A stretch of DNA of 5,714 nt from NCBI GenBank assembly GCA_023402505.1, contig JAEYGD010000474.1, positions 1-5,714 on the forward strand, read 5' to 3'. This document shows positions 1 to 5,355 of this stretch, in pieces. The notes under the pieces are model-generated. The model saw only the letters and a program-made list of their open reading frames with translations, did not search any database and was not told the origin of the DNA. This DNA is from Actinomycetes bacterium. Its GTDB lineage: Bacteria > Actinomycetota > Actinomycetes > Mycobacteriales > Micromonosporaceae. Each line of letters starts with the position of its first letter. Within the stretch, counting starts at the first letter, position 1. The translations under genes were made by a program, and so were the position numbers.

Positions 1-345
1 CGCTGCTCGCCGGCACGGCCTCCATGCCGATCCTCGCCGCGATCAGCACCGGGTCGGCGAGGTGGGCCGGTGGCACGGGATGCGGGACGGGACGCATCGG
101 GTGCCCCGCCGGCGGTACGCCGGGCCGCCAGGTCCGGCCGTCGGGGACGGCGACGGCCGGGGTCGGGGTGGCCCGGGGCGGGACACCCGGCTGGCCGCCG
201 GCGGGCAGCGGGATGACCACCGGGCCCACCGACGGCGTCGGGATGAACGGGGTGCCGGTGTCGGGCAGGGCGGTGCTGCCCACGGTCGCCGATCCGGTGC
301 TGATCGCGGCGAGGATCGGCATGGAGGCCGTGCCGGCGAGCAGCG
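1..345. repeat. 60-bp inverted repeat (arms 1-60 and 286-345) flanking a 225-bp spacer
   Basis: The reverse complement of 1-60 matches 286-345 at 59 of 60 positions; the only difference is G53 against T293. Arm 1 reaches the window edge, so the true repeat may be longer. Beyond 345 the match cannot be tested because its partner would lie left of position 1. Both arms lie inside the minus-strand membrane-protein gene. The spacer is 225 bp, exactly 75 codons, and it is open in the corresponding frame on both strands. Chance cannot explain such a match. A fold-back assembly or library artefact, a recent inverted duplication, or an invertible segment are the options. Confidence 0.9.
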
Positions 346-481
346 CCACGGTGAACAGGTAACCCCGGGAGGGACCCGCACCCCCGGGGGCACGGTGGGC
401 GCCGACTACCCGGCGGTAGCCGCCGGAGGAACGGTGCCGGCCGATCAGCGGATCACCGGGGGCGTCACCTGGCTCGGACAC
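1..481 (-). CDS. Single-pass membrane protein with Pro-rich outer region, unknown function (partial, C-terminus off left edge)
   Basis: The minus strand is open from a GTG at 481-479 to the window edge, giving 160 codons and no stop. The start is chosen because GAGGAGG (493-487) lies five bases upstream. The frame stays open further upstream, but the codons there look non-coding. Residues 1-39 are hydrophilic and Arg/Gly-rich, ending in PSRGY. Residues 41-65 (beginning LFTVALLAG) form one hydrophobic segment, probably a membrane anchor or uncleaved signal. Residues 66-140 are rich in Pro, Val, Thr and Gly, like an extracellular linker. No catalytic domain is visible and I do not recognise the family. 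It is divergent from the dehydrogenase operon across a 527-bp gap, so the two may share a regulatory region. Residues 46-65 and 141-160 are encoded by opposite arms of a 60-bp inverted repeat, so the C-terminal visible part may be artefactual. Confidence 0.7.
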   Translation of the reverse strand, partial: MSEPGDAPGDPLIGRHRSSGGYRRVVGAHRAPGGAGPSRGYLFTVALLAGTASMPILAAISTGSATVGSTALPDTGTPFIPTPSVGPVVIPLPAGGQPGVPPRATPTPAVAVPDGRTWRPGVPPAGHPMRPVPHPVPPAHLADPVLIAARIGMEAVPASS

Positions 482-486
482 GGCAG

Positions 487-493
487 CCTCCTC
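487..493 (-). promoter_or_regulatory. Ribosome binding site of the minus-strand membrane protein
   Basis: GAGGAGG on the minus strand lies five bases before the GTG at 481. It decides the start of this gene over in-frame upstream candidates such as GTG 577 and ATG 655, which lack a comparable site. Confidence 0.65.
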
Positions 494-614
494 GTCGTCG
501 TCCCCCTCAGCAGGCGGGCGGCCGTGACCGGCCGGGGAGCGGCGGGCCCACCGTCGGCGGGCGGGCCGCGTCCTCACCCTGACCCAGTCACGCTGCGTCA
601 GCCAACCCTGTACA

Positions 615-636
615 GCGTGTCGACACGCGTATATAC
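615..636. promoter_or_regulatory. Operator-like double palindrome
   Basis: GCGTGTCGACACGC (615-628) is a perfect 14-bp palindrome. It abuts GTATATAC (629-636), a perfect 8-bp palindrome that is the most AT-rich patch of the intergenic region. A dyad next to an AT-rich -10-like sequence between divergent genes is typical of a repressor site. The regulator cannot be named from the sequence, and no regulator gene is in the window. Confidence 0.35.
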
Positions 637-641
637 CCGAA

Positions 642-660
642 CGGTGACGAACCATCACCG
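642..660. promoter_or_regulatory. Second inverted repeat in the divergent region
   Basis: CGGTGA (642-647) and TCACCG (655-660) are perfect inverted half-sites around a seven-base centre. They sit six bases after the double palindrome at 615-636, so this could be a second operator half-pair. Short dyads are frequent in G+C-rich DNA, so confidence is low. Confidence 0.22.
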
Positions 661-847
661 GATCGGCGGTGCGTCGATGGAGCAGACACTCGGCATTCCG
701 TGTAACGAAGCGGGCGGGTGACCAGGTGCGGGCCGGCCGGACTGTGGGCGCGCTCACGTGTGATGCGAATATGGACCACGACGGCAACGCAGCCGCGACC
801 TCCGCGCACCCCCGCGGGCGGTCCGGCTGGGCGCCGGCGCTCCCGAA

Positions 848-871
848 CCGGATCCACTCCCCTGGATCCGG
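848..871. repeat. Perfect 9-bp inverted repeat with 6-base loop
   Basis: CCGGATCCA (848-856) pairs perfectly with TGGATCCGG (863-871) around CTCCCC. It lies 138 bases before the E1-alpha start with no following T-run. It could be an operator, an attenuator-like hairpin in the operon leader if transcription starts upstream, or a boundary terminator for transcription entering from upstream. The sequence does not decide between these. Confidence 0.4.
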
Positions 872-1008
872 CTCACGCCGCACGGCAACCCCCACCGGGG
901 CTAGGTGCGGTCGCCAGGATCTTGTCCGACACCGGTCGGGCAGGCGCAGGAGTTGCGCGTTGCCGGGTGACCCCCCGGTGCCGACGCAGACACGACAGGG
1001 AGAGACGG

Positions 1009-2184
1009 ATGGCAAAGGGCGACCCCGGGGTGAAGCCCCGCGGCCGGCGGGCCGCACCCCGCTCCAGGAAGGGCGCGACCGGCGACCCTGAGCTGGTGCA
1101 GCTGCTCACCCCGGAGGGTGAGCGGATCGAGAGCGCGACCGGCCCCGACGGGACCGAGTACCGCGTCGACTTCACCGACGACGAGTACCGCGGCCTCTAC
1201 CGCGACCTCGTCCTGGTCCGCAAGCTCGACGCCGAGGCCACCGCGCTGCAGCGCCAGGGCGAGCTGGGCCTGTGGGCGAGCCTGCTCGGCCAGGAGGCCG
1301 CCCAGGTCGGCTCCGGACGGGCGCTGCGCAGCCAGGACATGGCCTTCCCGACCTACCGGGAGCACGGCGTCCTCTACTGCCGGGGCATCGACCCGATCAT
1401 GCCGCTGGGCCTGTTCCGCGGCGTCGACCAGGGCGGCTGGGACCCGAACGAGTTCAAGTTCAACATGTACACGATCGTGATCGGGGCCCAGACCCTGCAC
1501 GCGACCGGGTACGCCATGGGCGTCGTCATGGACGGCAAGACCGGCACCGACGACGGCGAGGCGGTGATCGCCTACTTCGGCGACGGCGCCACCAGCCAGG
1601 GCGATGTCAACGAGTCGTTCGTCTGGGCCAGCGTCTTCAACGCGCCGCTGGTCTTCTTCTGTCAGAACAACCAGTACGCGATCTCCGAGCCGCTGGAACG
1701 GCAGACCCGCGTCCCGCTCTACCGGCGCGCCGGTGGCTTCGGTTTCCCCGGCGTACGGGTGGACGGCAACGACGTCCTGGCCTCGTACGCGGTGACCCGG
1801 CACGCGCTGGACAACGCGCGGCACGGGCAGGGGCCGAGCCTCATCGAGGCGTACACCTACCGGATGGGCGCGCACACCACCTCCGACGACCCCACCCGGT
1901 ACCGGATCGCCAGCGAGGTCGAGGCCTGGCAGGCCAAGGACCCGATCGCCCGGATGAAGGCGTTCCTGGAGAAGCAGCAGATCGCCGACGCCGACTTCTT
2001 CGCCGAGGTCGACGAGCAGGCCAAGCGCGAGTCGGTGCACCTGCGCGAACGGGTGCTGGAGATGCCCGACCCGGAGCCGGTCGGCATGTTCGACCACGTC
2101 TACCCCAACGGGTCGCCGCTGCTCGACCAGCAGCGCGAGCAGTTCAGCCGGTACCTGGAGTCGTTCGAGGGGAGCGCGCACTGA
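1009..2184 (+). CDS. bkdA: 2-oxoacid dehydrogenase E1 component, alpha subunit (probably branched-chain type)
   Basis: The product is the thiamine-diphosphate subunit that, with E1-beta, decarboxylates a 2-oxoacid and reductively acylates the lipoyl group of E2. It is 391 residues long. The start ATG follows AGGGAGA (997-1003). Residues 1-25 form a basic Arg/Lys/Pro-rich tail, beyond the usual fold. Visible landmarks are Y116-R117 in the FPTYREHG segment, the ThDP/Mg motif GDG (191-193) with NN at 220-221 followed by Y223, and the phosphorylation-loop-like segment RMGAHTTSDDPTRYR (285-299). In that segment H289 matches the active-site histidine of the family. The gene is first in the operon; its stop overlaps the E1-beta start by one base. 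Substrate is less certain: the SDD-containing loop and resemblance to mycobacterial and streptomycete Bkd proteins favour branched-chain 2-oxoacids, but many homologues are annotated as pyruvate dehydrogenase (pdhA). Confidence 0.93.
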   Translation: MAKGDPGVKPRGRRAAPRSRKGATGDPELVQLLTPEGERIESATGPDGTEYRVDFTDDEYRGLYRDLVLVRKLDAEATALQRQGELGLWASLLGQEAAQVGSGRALRSQDMAFPTYREHGVLYCRGIDPIMPLGLFRGVDQGGWDPNEFKFNMYTIVIGAQTLHATGYAMGVVMDGKTGTDDGEAVIAYFGDGATSQGDVNESFVWASVFNAPLVFFCQNNQYAISEPLERQTRVPLYRRAGGFGFPGVRVDGNDVLASYAVTRHALDNARHGQGPSLIEAYTYRMGAHTTSDDPTRYRIASEVEAWQAKDPIARMKAFLEKQQIADADFFAEVDEQAKRESVHLRERVLEMPDPEPVGMFDHVYPNGSPLLDQQREQFSRYLESFEGSAH

Positions 2185-3173
2185 TGGCCACGGAGACGCT
2201 CACCCTCGGCAAGGCCCTCAACGTCGGCCTGCGCAAGGCCCTGGAGAACGACCCGAAGGTCGTGATCATGGGCGAGGACGTCGGCAAGCTCGGCGGCGTC
2301 TTCCGGATCACCGACGGCCTCCAGAAGGACTTCGGCGACCAGCGGGTGATCGACACCCCGCTCGCCGAGTCGGGCATCATCGGCACCGCGGTCGGCCTGG
2401 CCATCCGCGGCTACCGGCCGATCTGCGAGATCCAGTTCGACGGCTTCGTCTACCCCGCGTACGACCAGATCGTGTCGCAGGTGGCGAAGATGCACTACCG
2501 CTCGCGCGGCAAGCTGAAGATCCCGATGGTCATCCGGATCCCTTACGGCGGCGGCATCGGCGCGGTGGAGCACCACTCGGAGTCCCCCGAGGCGTACTTC
2601 TCGCACACCGCCGGGCTCAAGGTCGTCTCCTGCGCCAACCCGCAGGACGCGTACGTCATGATCCAGCAGGCCATCGCCTCGGACGACCCGATCGTGTTCC
2701 TGGAGCCGAAGCGCCGCTACTGGGAGAAGGGCCCGGTCGACGCCGACGCGCCGCTGTCCGACGCGTACCCGCTGCACGCGGCCCGCGTGGCGCGGCCCGG
2801 CACCGACGCGACCCTGCTCGCGTACGGGCCGATGGTCCGCACCTGCCTGGACGCGGCGACCGCCGCCGCCGAGGACGGCCGGGAGCTGGAGGTCATCGAC
2901 CTGCGCACGCTCTCGCCGCTGGACCTGGGCGTGGTGTACGAGTCGGTGCGCCGCACCGGTCGCGCGGTGGTGGTGCACGAGGCGCCGTCCAACGTGGGTC
3001 TCGGCGCGGAGATCGCGGCGCGGATCACCGAGGAGTGCTTCTACTCGCTGGAGTCGCCCGTGCTGCGGGTCACCGGCTTCGACACCCCCTACCCGGCGGC
3101 CCGGGTGGAGGAGGAGTACCTGCCCGACCTCGACCGGGTGCTCGACGCCGTCGACCGCACCTTCGGCTGGTGA
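2184..3173 (+). CDS. bkdB: 2-oxoacid dehydrogenase E1 component, beta subunit (probably branched-chain type)
   Basis: This 329-residue protein has the usual length of an E1-beta subunit and completes the alpha2beta2 E1 enzyme. Its start overlaps the E1-alpha stop (TGATG), with GAGGGGAG at 2167-2174 inside the upstream gene, so translation is probably coupled. Motifs are in the expected order: MGEDVG (29-34); DTPLAESGI (57-65), whose E62 is the conserved glutamate that activates ThDP; the QFDGFVYPAYDQI segment (83-95); and the EHHSESPEA loop (128-136), where H130 matches the E1-beta active-site histidine. The C-terminal transketolase-type domain contains VIDLRTLSPLD and VHEAPSNVGLGAEIAA. No frameshift or missing key residue is seen. 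As with E1-alpha, a pyruvate-type substrate (pdhB) cannot be excluded. Confidence 0.93.
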   Translation: MATETLTLGKALNVGLRKALENDPKVVIMGEDVGKLGGVFRITDGLQKDFGDQRVIDTPLAESGIIGTAVGLAIRGYRPICEIQFDGFVYPAYDQIVSQVAKMHYRSRGKLKIPMVIRIPYGGGIGAVEHHSESPEAYFSHTAGLKVVSCANPQDAYVMIQQAIASDDPIVFLEPKRRYWEKGPVDADAPLSDAYPLHAARVARPGTDATLLAYGPMVRTCLDAATAAAEDGRELEVIDLRTLSPLDLGVVYESVRRTGRAVVVHEAPSNVGLGAEIAARITEECFYSLESPVLRVTGFDTPYPAARVEEEYLPDLDRVLDAVDRTFGW

Positions 3174-3178
3174 CCGGC

Positions 3179-4633
3179 ATGTCGCGGATCAAGGAGTTCA
3201 ACCTTCCCGACCTGGGCGAGGGCCTGACCGAGGGCGAGATCCTCGCCTGGCTGGTCAAGGTCGGTGACGACATCGAGCTGAACCAGCCGATCGTCGAGGT
3301 GGAGACCGCCAAGGCGGCAGTCGAGATCCCGGCGAAGTGGGCCGGCCGGGTGCAGGCGATCTTCCACGGGGAGGGCACGACCGTCGAGGTCGGCACCCCG
3401 ATCATCGCGATCGACACCGACCCCGGTGCCGGTCCGGTGGAGACGCCGTCGACGACCGGCGCCTCCAGTGCCGAGCTGCCCACCCCGTCGGCCGCGTCGC
3501 TGGCGGCGGTCGAGGTGGCCCCGGCCGAGGGCGCGGTCGAGCCGGGCCTGATCGGCGGGCCCGCGCCGGGTGGCCGCACGGCGGTGCTGGTGGGCTACGG
3601 CCCACGCACCACCGCCGCCAAGCGCCGCCCCCGCAAGAACGCCCCCGCCGATCAAGGAGTTGTGGCGGGTGACATACCGGCTCAGGTCACCCCGAACGCG
3701 GCACCACAAGTCCATGATCGACGCAACGGGACCGGGGTGCTGGCCAAGCCGCCGGTACGCAAGCTCGCCAAGGACCTGGGTGTCGACCTGTCGACGTTGA
3801 CCGGCTCGGGGCCGCTCGGCTCGATCACCCGGGAAGACGTCCAGCGGGCGGCGAGCGCGCCCACGGCGAGCACGGCCGTCGCCGAGCCGCTGACCGTCGC
3901 CGCGCCGTCCACGGCGGCGGCGAGCTTCGGCACCGACCGCGAGCAGCGGATCCCGGTCAAGGGCGTCCGGAAGCTGACCGCGGAGAACATGTCGCGCTCG
4001 GCGTTCACCGCCCCGCACGTGACGGAGTTCCTGACCGTCGACGTGACCCGGGCGATGAAGGCGCTGGACCGGCTCCGCCAGCGGCGGGAGTGGCGGGACG
4101 TACGCGTCTCGCCGCTGCTGCTGGTCGCGAAGGCCGTGCTTTTGGCGGTCAAGCGGCACCCGATGGTCAACTCGACCTGGGCCGGCGACGAGATCGTGGT
4201 CAAGGAGTACGTCAACCTCGGCATCGCGGCGGCCACCGAGCGCGGCCTCATCGTGCCGAACATCAAGGACGCCGGGCGGCTCACGTTGCGGGAGCTGGCC
4301 GATGCCATGACCGACCTGGTGCAGACGGCCAAGGCCGGGAAGACCTCGCCGGCCGACATGTCGGGCGGCACCCTGACCATCACCAACGTCGGGGTGTTCG
4401 GGGTGGACACCGGCACGCCGATCCTGCCGCCGGGCGAGTCGGCGATCCTGGCGTTCGGCGCGGTCCGTGAGATGCCCTGGGTGCACAAGGGCAAGGTCCG
4501 CCCACGCCAGGTCACCACGCTGGGCCTGTCGTTCGACCACCGGATCATCGACGGGGAGCTCGGCTCGAAGTTCCTCCGGGACATCGGGGACTTCCTCACC
4601 GATCCGGAGGCGGCGCTGCTCGGCTGGACCTGA
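3179..4633 (+). CDS. bkdC: Dihydrolipoamide acyltransferase (E2) of the 2-oxoacid dehydrogenase complex
   Basis: E2 is the 484-residue lipoylated core that accepts the acyl group from E1 and transfers it to CoA. A single lipoyl domain spans about residues 3-78, with K45 in VETAKAAVE as the lipoylation site. A long Ala/Pro/Thr-rich linker follows and contains AVLVGYG, a motif typical of actinobacterial E2 proteins. The E1/E3-binding domain is at 187-225 (AKPPVRKLAKDLGVDL). The acyltransferase domain is about 256-484, with the active-site motif DHRIIDG (H454, D458). The ATG at 3179 is chosen because GGTGA (3169-3173) lies five bases upstream; GTG 3170, overlapping the E1-beta stop, would add three residues. 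About residues 157-182 are encoded by a 78-bp palindrome with codons rare elsewhere in the gene (ATA, CAA, GGA, GTT, CCA, CGA). This looks like an in-frame insertion that should only lengthen the linker. Confidence 0.93.
   Translation: MSRIKEFNLPDLGEGLTEGEILAWLVKVGDDIELNQPIVEVETAKAAVEIPAKWAGRVQAIFHGEGTTVEVGTPIIAIDTDPGAGPVETPSTTGASSAELPTPSAASLAAVEVAPAEGAVEPGLIGGPAPGGRTAVLVGYGPRTTAAKRRPRKNAPADQGVVAGDIPAQVTPNAAPQVHDRRNGTGVLAKPPVRKLAKDLGVDLSTLTGSGPLGSITREDVQRAASAPTASTAVAEPLTVAAPSTAAASFGTDREQRIPVKGVRKLTAENMSRSAFTAPHVTEFLTVDVTRAMKALDRLRQRREWRDVRVSPLLLVAKAVLLAVKRHPMVNSTWAGDEIVVKEYVNLGIAAATERGLIVPNIKDAGRLTLRELADAMTDLVQTAKAGKTSPADMSGGTLTITNVGVFGVDTGTPILPPGESAILAFGAVREMPWVHKGKVRPRQVTTLGLSFDHRIIDGELGSKFLRDIGDFLTDPEAALLGWT
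3646..3723. repeat. REP/MITE-like palindromic element inserted in frame in the E2 linker
   Basis: Bases 3646-3667 pair with 3702-3723 at 18 of 22 positions, with mismatches at 3648, 3655, 3659 and 3666. The core arms are GATCAAGGAGTTGTGG and, on the other strand, GATCATGGACTTGTGG. Inside them GGGTGAC (3667-3673) pairs with GTCACCC (3686-3692), giving a nested hairpin. The unit is 78 bp, or 26 codons, so the reading frame is preserved. Base composition and codon use differ sharply from the flanking linker: ATA, CAA twice, GGA, GTT, GCA, CCA, CAT and CGA cluster here. From memory, similar GATCA...TTGTGG palindromes occur between genes in Micromonosporaceae, but I could not check this. Confidence 0.65.
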
Positions 4634-4651
4634 CCGGTCCCGCCAAGGCCG

Positions 4652-4693
4652 ACGGCCGGTGTGCCACGGGTGAACGCCCGGCGCACCGGCCGT
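4652..4693 (+). terminator. Hairpin terminator of the dehydrogenase operon
   Basis: Fourteen bases at 4652-4665 pair with 4680-4693, with one G-T pair, around a 14-base loop. The hairpin begins 18 bases after the E2 stop. No T-run follows, which is common for hairpin terminators in actinomycetes. It separates the operon from the small gene downstream. Confidence 0.6.
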
Positions 4694-4851
4694 TACCGTT
4701 GGCCAAGGAAAGCTTCGACTCAGAGGGCTTCGTGCCTTGGATTGTTCGGCTGGTGTCCCAACTCACCTAAGAATCGTTGGAGTTTCGCGCCCGAACGCGC
4801 TTCAATGGAGTCACCAGGGGCCAACAACCGAATAGCTTTGAGGAGAGACCC
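4694..4851 (+). other. AT-richer leader/promoter region of the small basic protein gene
   Basis: This 158-bp stretch is visibly less G+C-rich than its surroundings, as expected for a promoter and 5' leader. TTGTTC (4742-4747) and TAAGAA (4768-4773) resemble -35 and -10 boxes, but the 20-base spacing is too long to be convincing. CCAAGG (4703-4708) and CCTTGG (4735-4740) form a short inverted repeat. No coding region is supported here; an in-frame ATG at 4777 lacks a ribosome binding site. Confidence 0.35.
4840..4847 (+). promoter_or_regulatory. Strong ribosome binding site of the 45-residue protein
   Basis: GAGGAGAG ends four bases before ATG 4852. It decides the start over the in-frame ATG at 4777, which has no such site and would add 25 residues encoded by AT-richer, non-coding-looking sequence. 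Confidence 0.75.
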
Positions 4852-4989
4852 ATGAGCATGATCGAGCGAATCCGCAACCGCCGCGACGCCAGCCGCCGCG
4901 CCCGCGCCATCGAGCGCGCGCTGCGCTCCGCCAACTCGCCCGCGGTCCGCGACGAGATCCTCGCCATCGCCCAGCGTCACATGCACTGA
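4852..4989 (+). CDS. Small basic protein of unknown function (45 aa)
   Basis: The ORF encodes 45 residues beginning MSMIERIRNRRDASRRAR. The first half is dense in arginine (IRNRRDASRRARAIERALR) and should form an amphipathic basic helix. The second half reads SANSPAVRDEILAIAQRHMH, also probably helical after a Ser-Pro break. Coding is supported by a strong ribosome binding site, by G/C at nearly all third positions, in contrast to the AT-richer upstream leader, and by a strong terminator 31 bases after the stop. Hairpins on both sides suggest it is transcribed alone. There is no signal peptide, membrane segment or metal-binding motif. The shape suggests a nucleic-acid- or protein-binding small protein conserved in actinomycetes, but that is inference; I cannot name a function or a family. 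Confidence 0.8.
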   Translation: MSMIERIRNRRDASRRARAIERALRSANSPAVRDEILAIAQRHMH

Positions 4990-5019
4990 CGCTCCACAAC
5001 GTTCCTCGCCTCCTCAGCA

Positions 5020-5052
5020 GAAGGCCCGCCCGGCACTCCCGGGCGGGCCTTC
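5020..5052. terminator. Strong intrinsic-type terminator hairpin
   Basis: GAAGGCCCGCCCGG (5020-5033) pairs perfectly over 14 bp with 5039-5052 around the five-base loop CACTC. It sits 31 bases after the stop of the small basic protein. The arms begin GAAGG and end CCTTC, but no extended T-run follows on either strand. It should end transcription of the small gene. Confidence 0.85.
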
Positions 5053-5222
5053 CGCGTTGGCGCAGCGCGGTGTCGACCGCCGTCCCACACCGGCTGACCG
5101 GGATTCCCCCATCGGGTCGCCGCCCGGTACGGTGGGGTCCGGTCGTCACCCGCCGGCCGCGGCAGGTCAGCTCCGATAGAAGCCGATCGACACCGTTCGG
5201 CGACGCGGAGTGACGATCCTGT

Positions 5223-5268
5223 GCTCCCCGACGCCCCTTGAAGGGGCACCGGATACGGTGCGGGGAGC
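5223..5268. repeat. Compact nested inverted repeats able to form a three-way junction
   Basis: An outer perfect 8-bp stem (GCTCCCCG 5223-5230 with CGGGGAGC 5261-5268) encloses two hairpins. The first is GCCCCTTGAAGGGGC (5233-5247). The second is ACCG-GATA-CGGT (5248-5259). Nearly every base of the 46 is paired. It may be a structured RNA leader element, a protein-binding DNA dyad cluster, or a small palindromic repeat. It lies 88 bases before the ATG of the downstream gene. Confidence 0.5.
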
Positions 5269-5296
5269 CGGCACGGCCGGTAGCGACCGGCGACGC

Positions 5297-5331
5297 CGGC
5301 CGCCGCGCCGCGCACCCGGCGCCGGCGGCCG
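5297..5331 (+). repeat. GC-rich hairpin just before the ribosome binding site
   Basis: CGGCCGCCG (5297-5305) pairs with CGGCGGCCG (5323-5331). An inner GCCG/CGGC pairing (5307-5310 with 5317-5320) extends the stem to 13 pairs with a one-base and a two-base bulge. It ends ten bases before the GGAGGAGG at 5341. In such G+C-rich DNA some hairpins arise by chance. Confidence 0.35.
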
Positions 5332-5340
5332 ACAGGTGAT

Positions 5341-5348
5341 GGAGGAGG
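5341..5348 (+). promoter_or_regulatory. Ribosome binding site of the right-edge gene
   Basis: GGAGGAGG lies seven bases before ATG 5356 and fixes that start. The ATG at 5339 overlaps this site and is in another frame. Confidence 0.75.
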
Positions 5349-5355
5349 CGCACGC

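Larger units (their letters stand above)
482..1008. other. Divergent intergenic region between the membrane-protein gene and the dehydrogenase operon
   Basis: This 527-bp stretch contains no credible gene. Open frames that cross it, including an upstream extension of the E1-alpha frame to 718, give Arg/Pro/Gly-rich translations and have no ribosome binding site. A 14-codon ORF at 677-721 also lacks one. Promoters for both flanking genes must lie here or upstream of it, but I see no convincing -35/-10 pair. The AT-richest part, near 629-636, sits next to a perfect palindrome, and a hairpin lies at 848-871; these are listed separately. Confidence 0.75.
5053..5355 (+). other. Non-coding leader/promoter region of the right-edge gene
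   Basis: These 303 bp hold no credible gene on either strand; minus-strand open frames here are antisense extensions of a high-G+C region. TACGGT occurs at 5128-5133 and again at 5254-5259, a common actinomycete -10 form, but neither has a matching -35 at 16-19 bases. The last 130 bases contain two strong foldable segments (5223-5268 and 5297-5331), so the downstream gene may have a structured leader. Confidence 0.45.

Noticed and set aside
24..362. Plus-strand 112-codon ORF opposite the membrane-protein gene
   Set aside because: Its two ends reproduce the repeat-arm peptides because of the inverted repeat. The middle is Gly/Arg-rich antisense sequence and there is no ribosome binding site. 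It matters only if the segment inverts.
62..721. Plus-strand 219-codon ORF
   Set aside because: Arg/Gly-rich translation typical of a wrong frame in G+C-rich DNA, with no ribosome binding site; it covers the minus-strand gene and the intergenic region.
677..721. 14-codon ORF (MEQTLGIPCNEAGG) as a leader peptide
   Set aside because: No ribosome binding site, no run of regulatory codons and no adjacent attenuator structure that would support it.
718..1008. Upstream extension of the E1-alpha reading frame by 97 codons
   Set aside because: The translation is Arg/Pro/Thr-rich low-quality sequence with no ribosome binding site at 718, while ATG 1009 has AGGGAGA at the right distance and matches the usual family length.
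901..2181. Long minus-strand ORF opposite the E1-alpha gene
   Set aside because: A shadow ORF produced by G/C-rich third positions of the real gene. Its translation is rich in Val, Arg and Gly and has no recognisable domain.
3187..3661. GATCAAGGAGTT occurs at both 3187-3198 and 3650-3661
   Set aside because: The first copy encodes part of the conserved E2 N-terminus in a different frame and lacks the flanking palindrome arms. A 12-bp match is probably chance and is not evidence of a second element copy.
3089..4540. Long minus-strand ORF opposite the E2 gene
   Set aside because: Antisense shadow of a gene with clear lipoyl, binding and catalytic domains; low-complexity Arg/Gly/Asp/Val composition.
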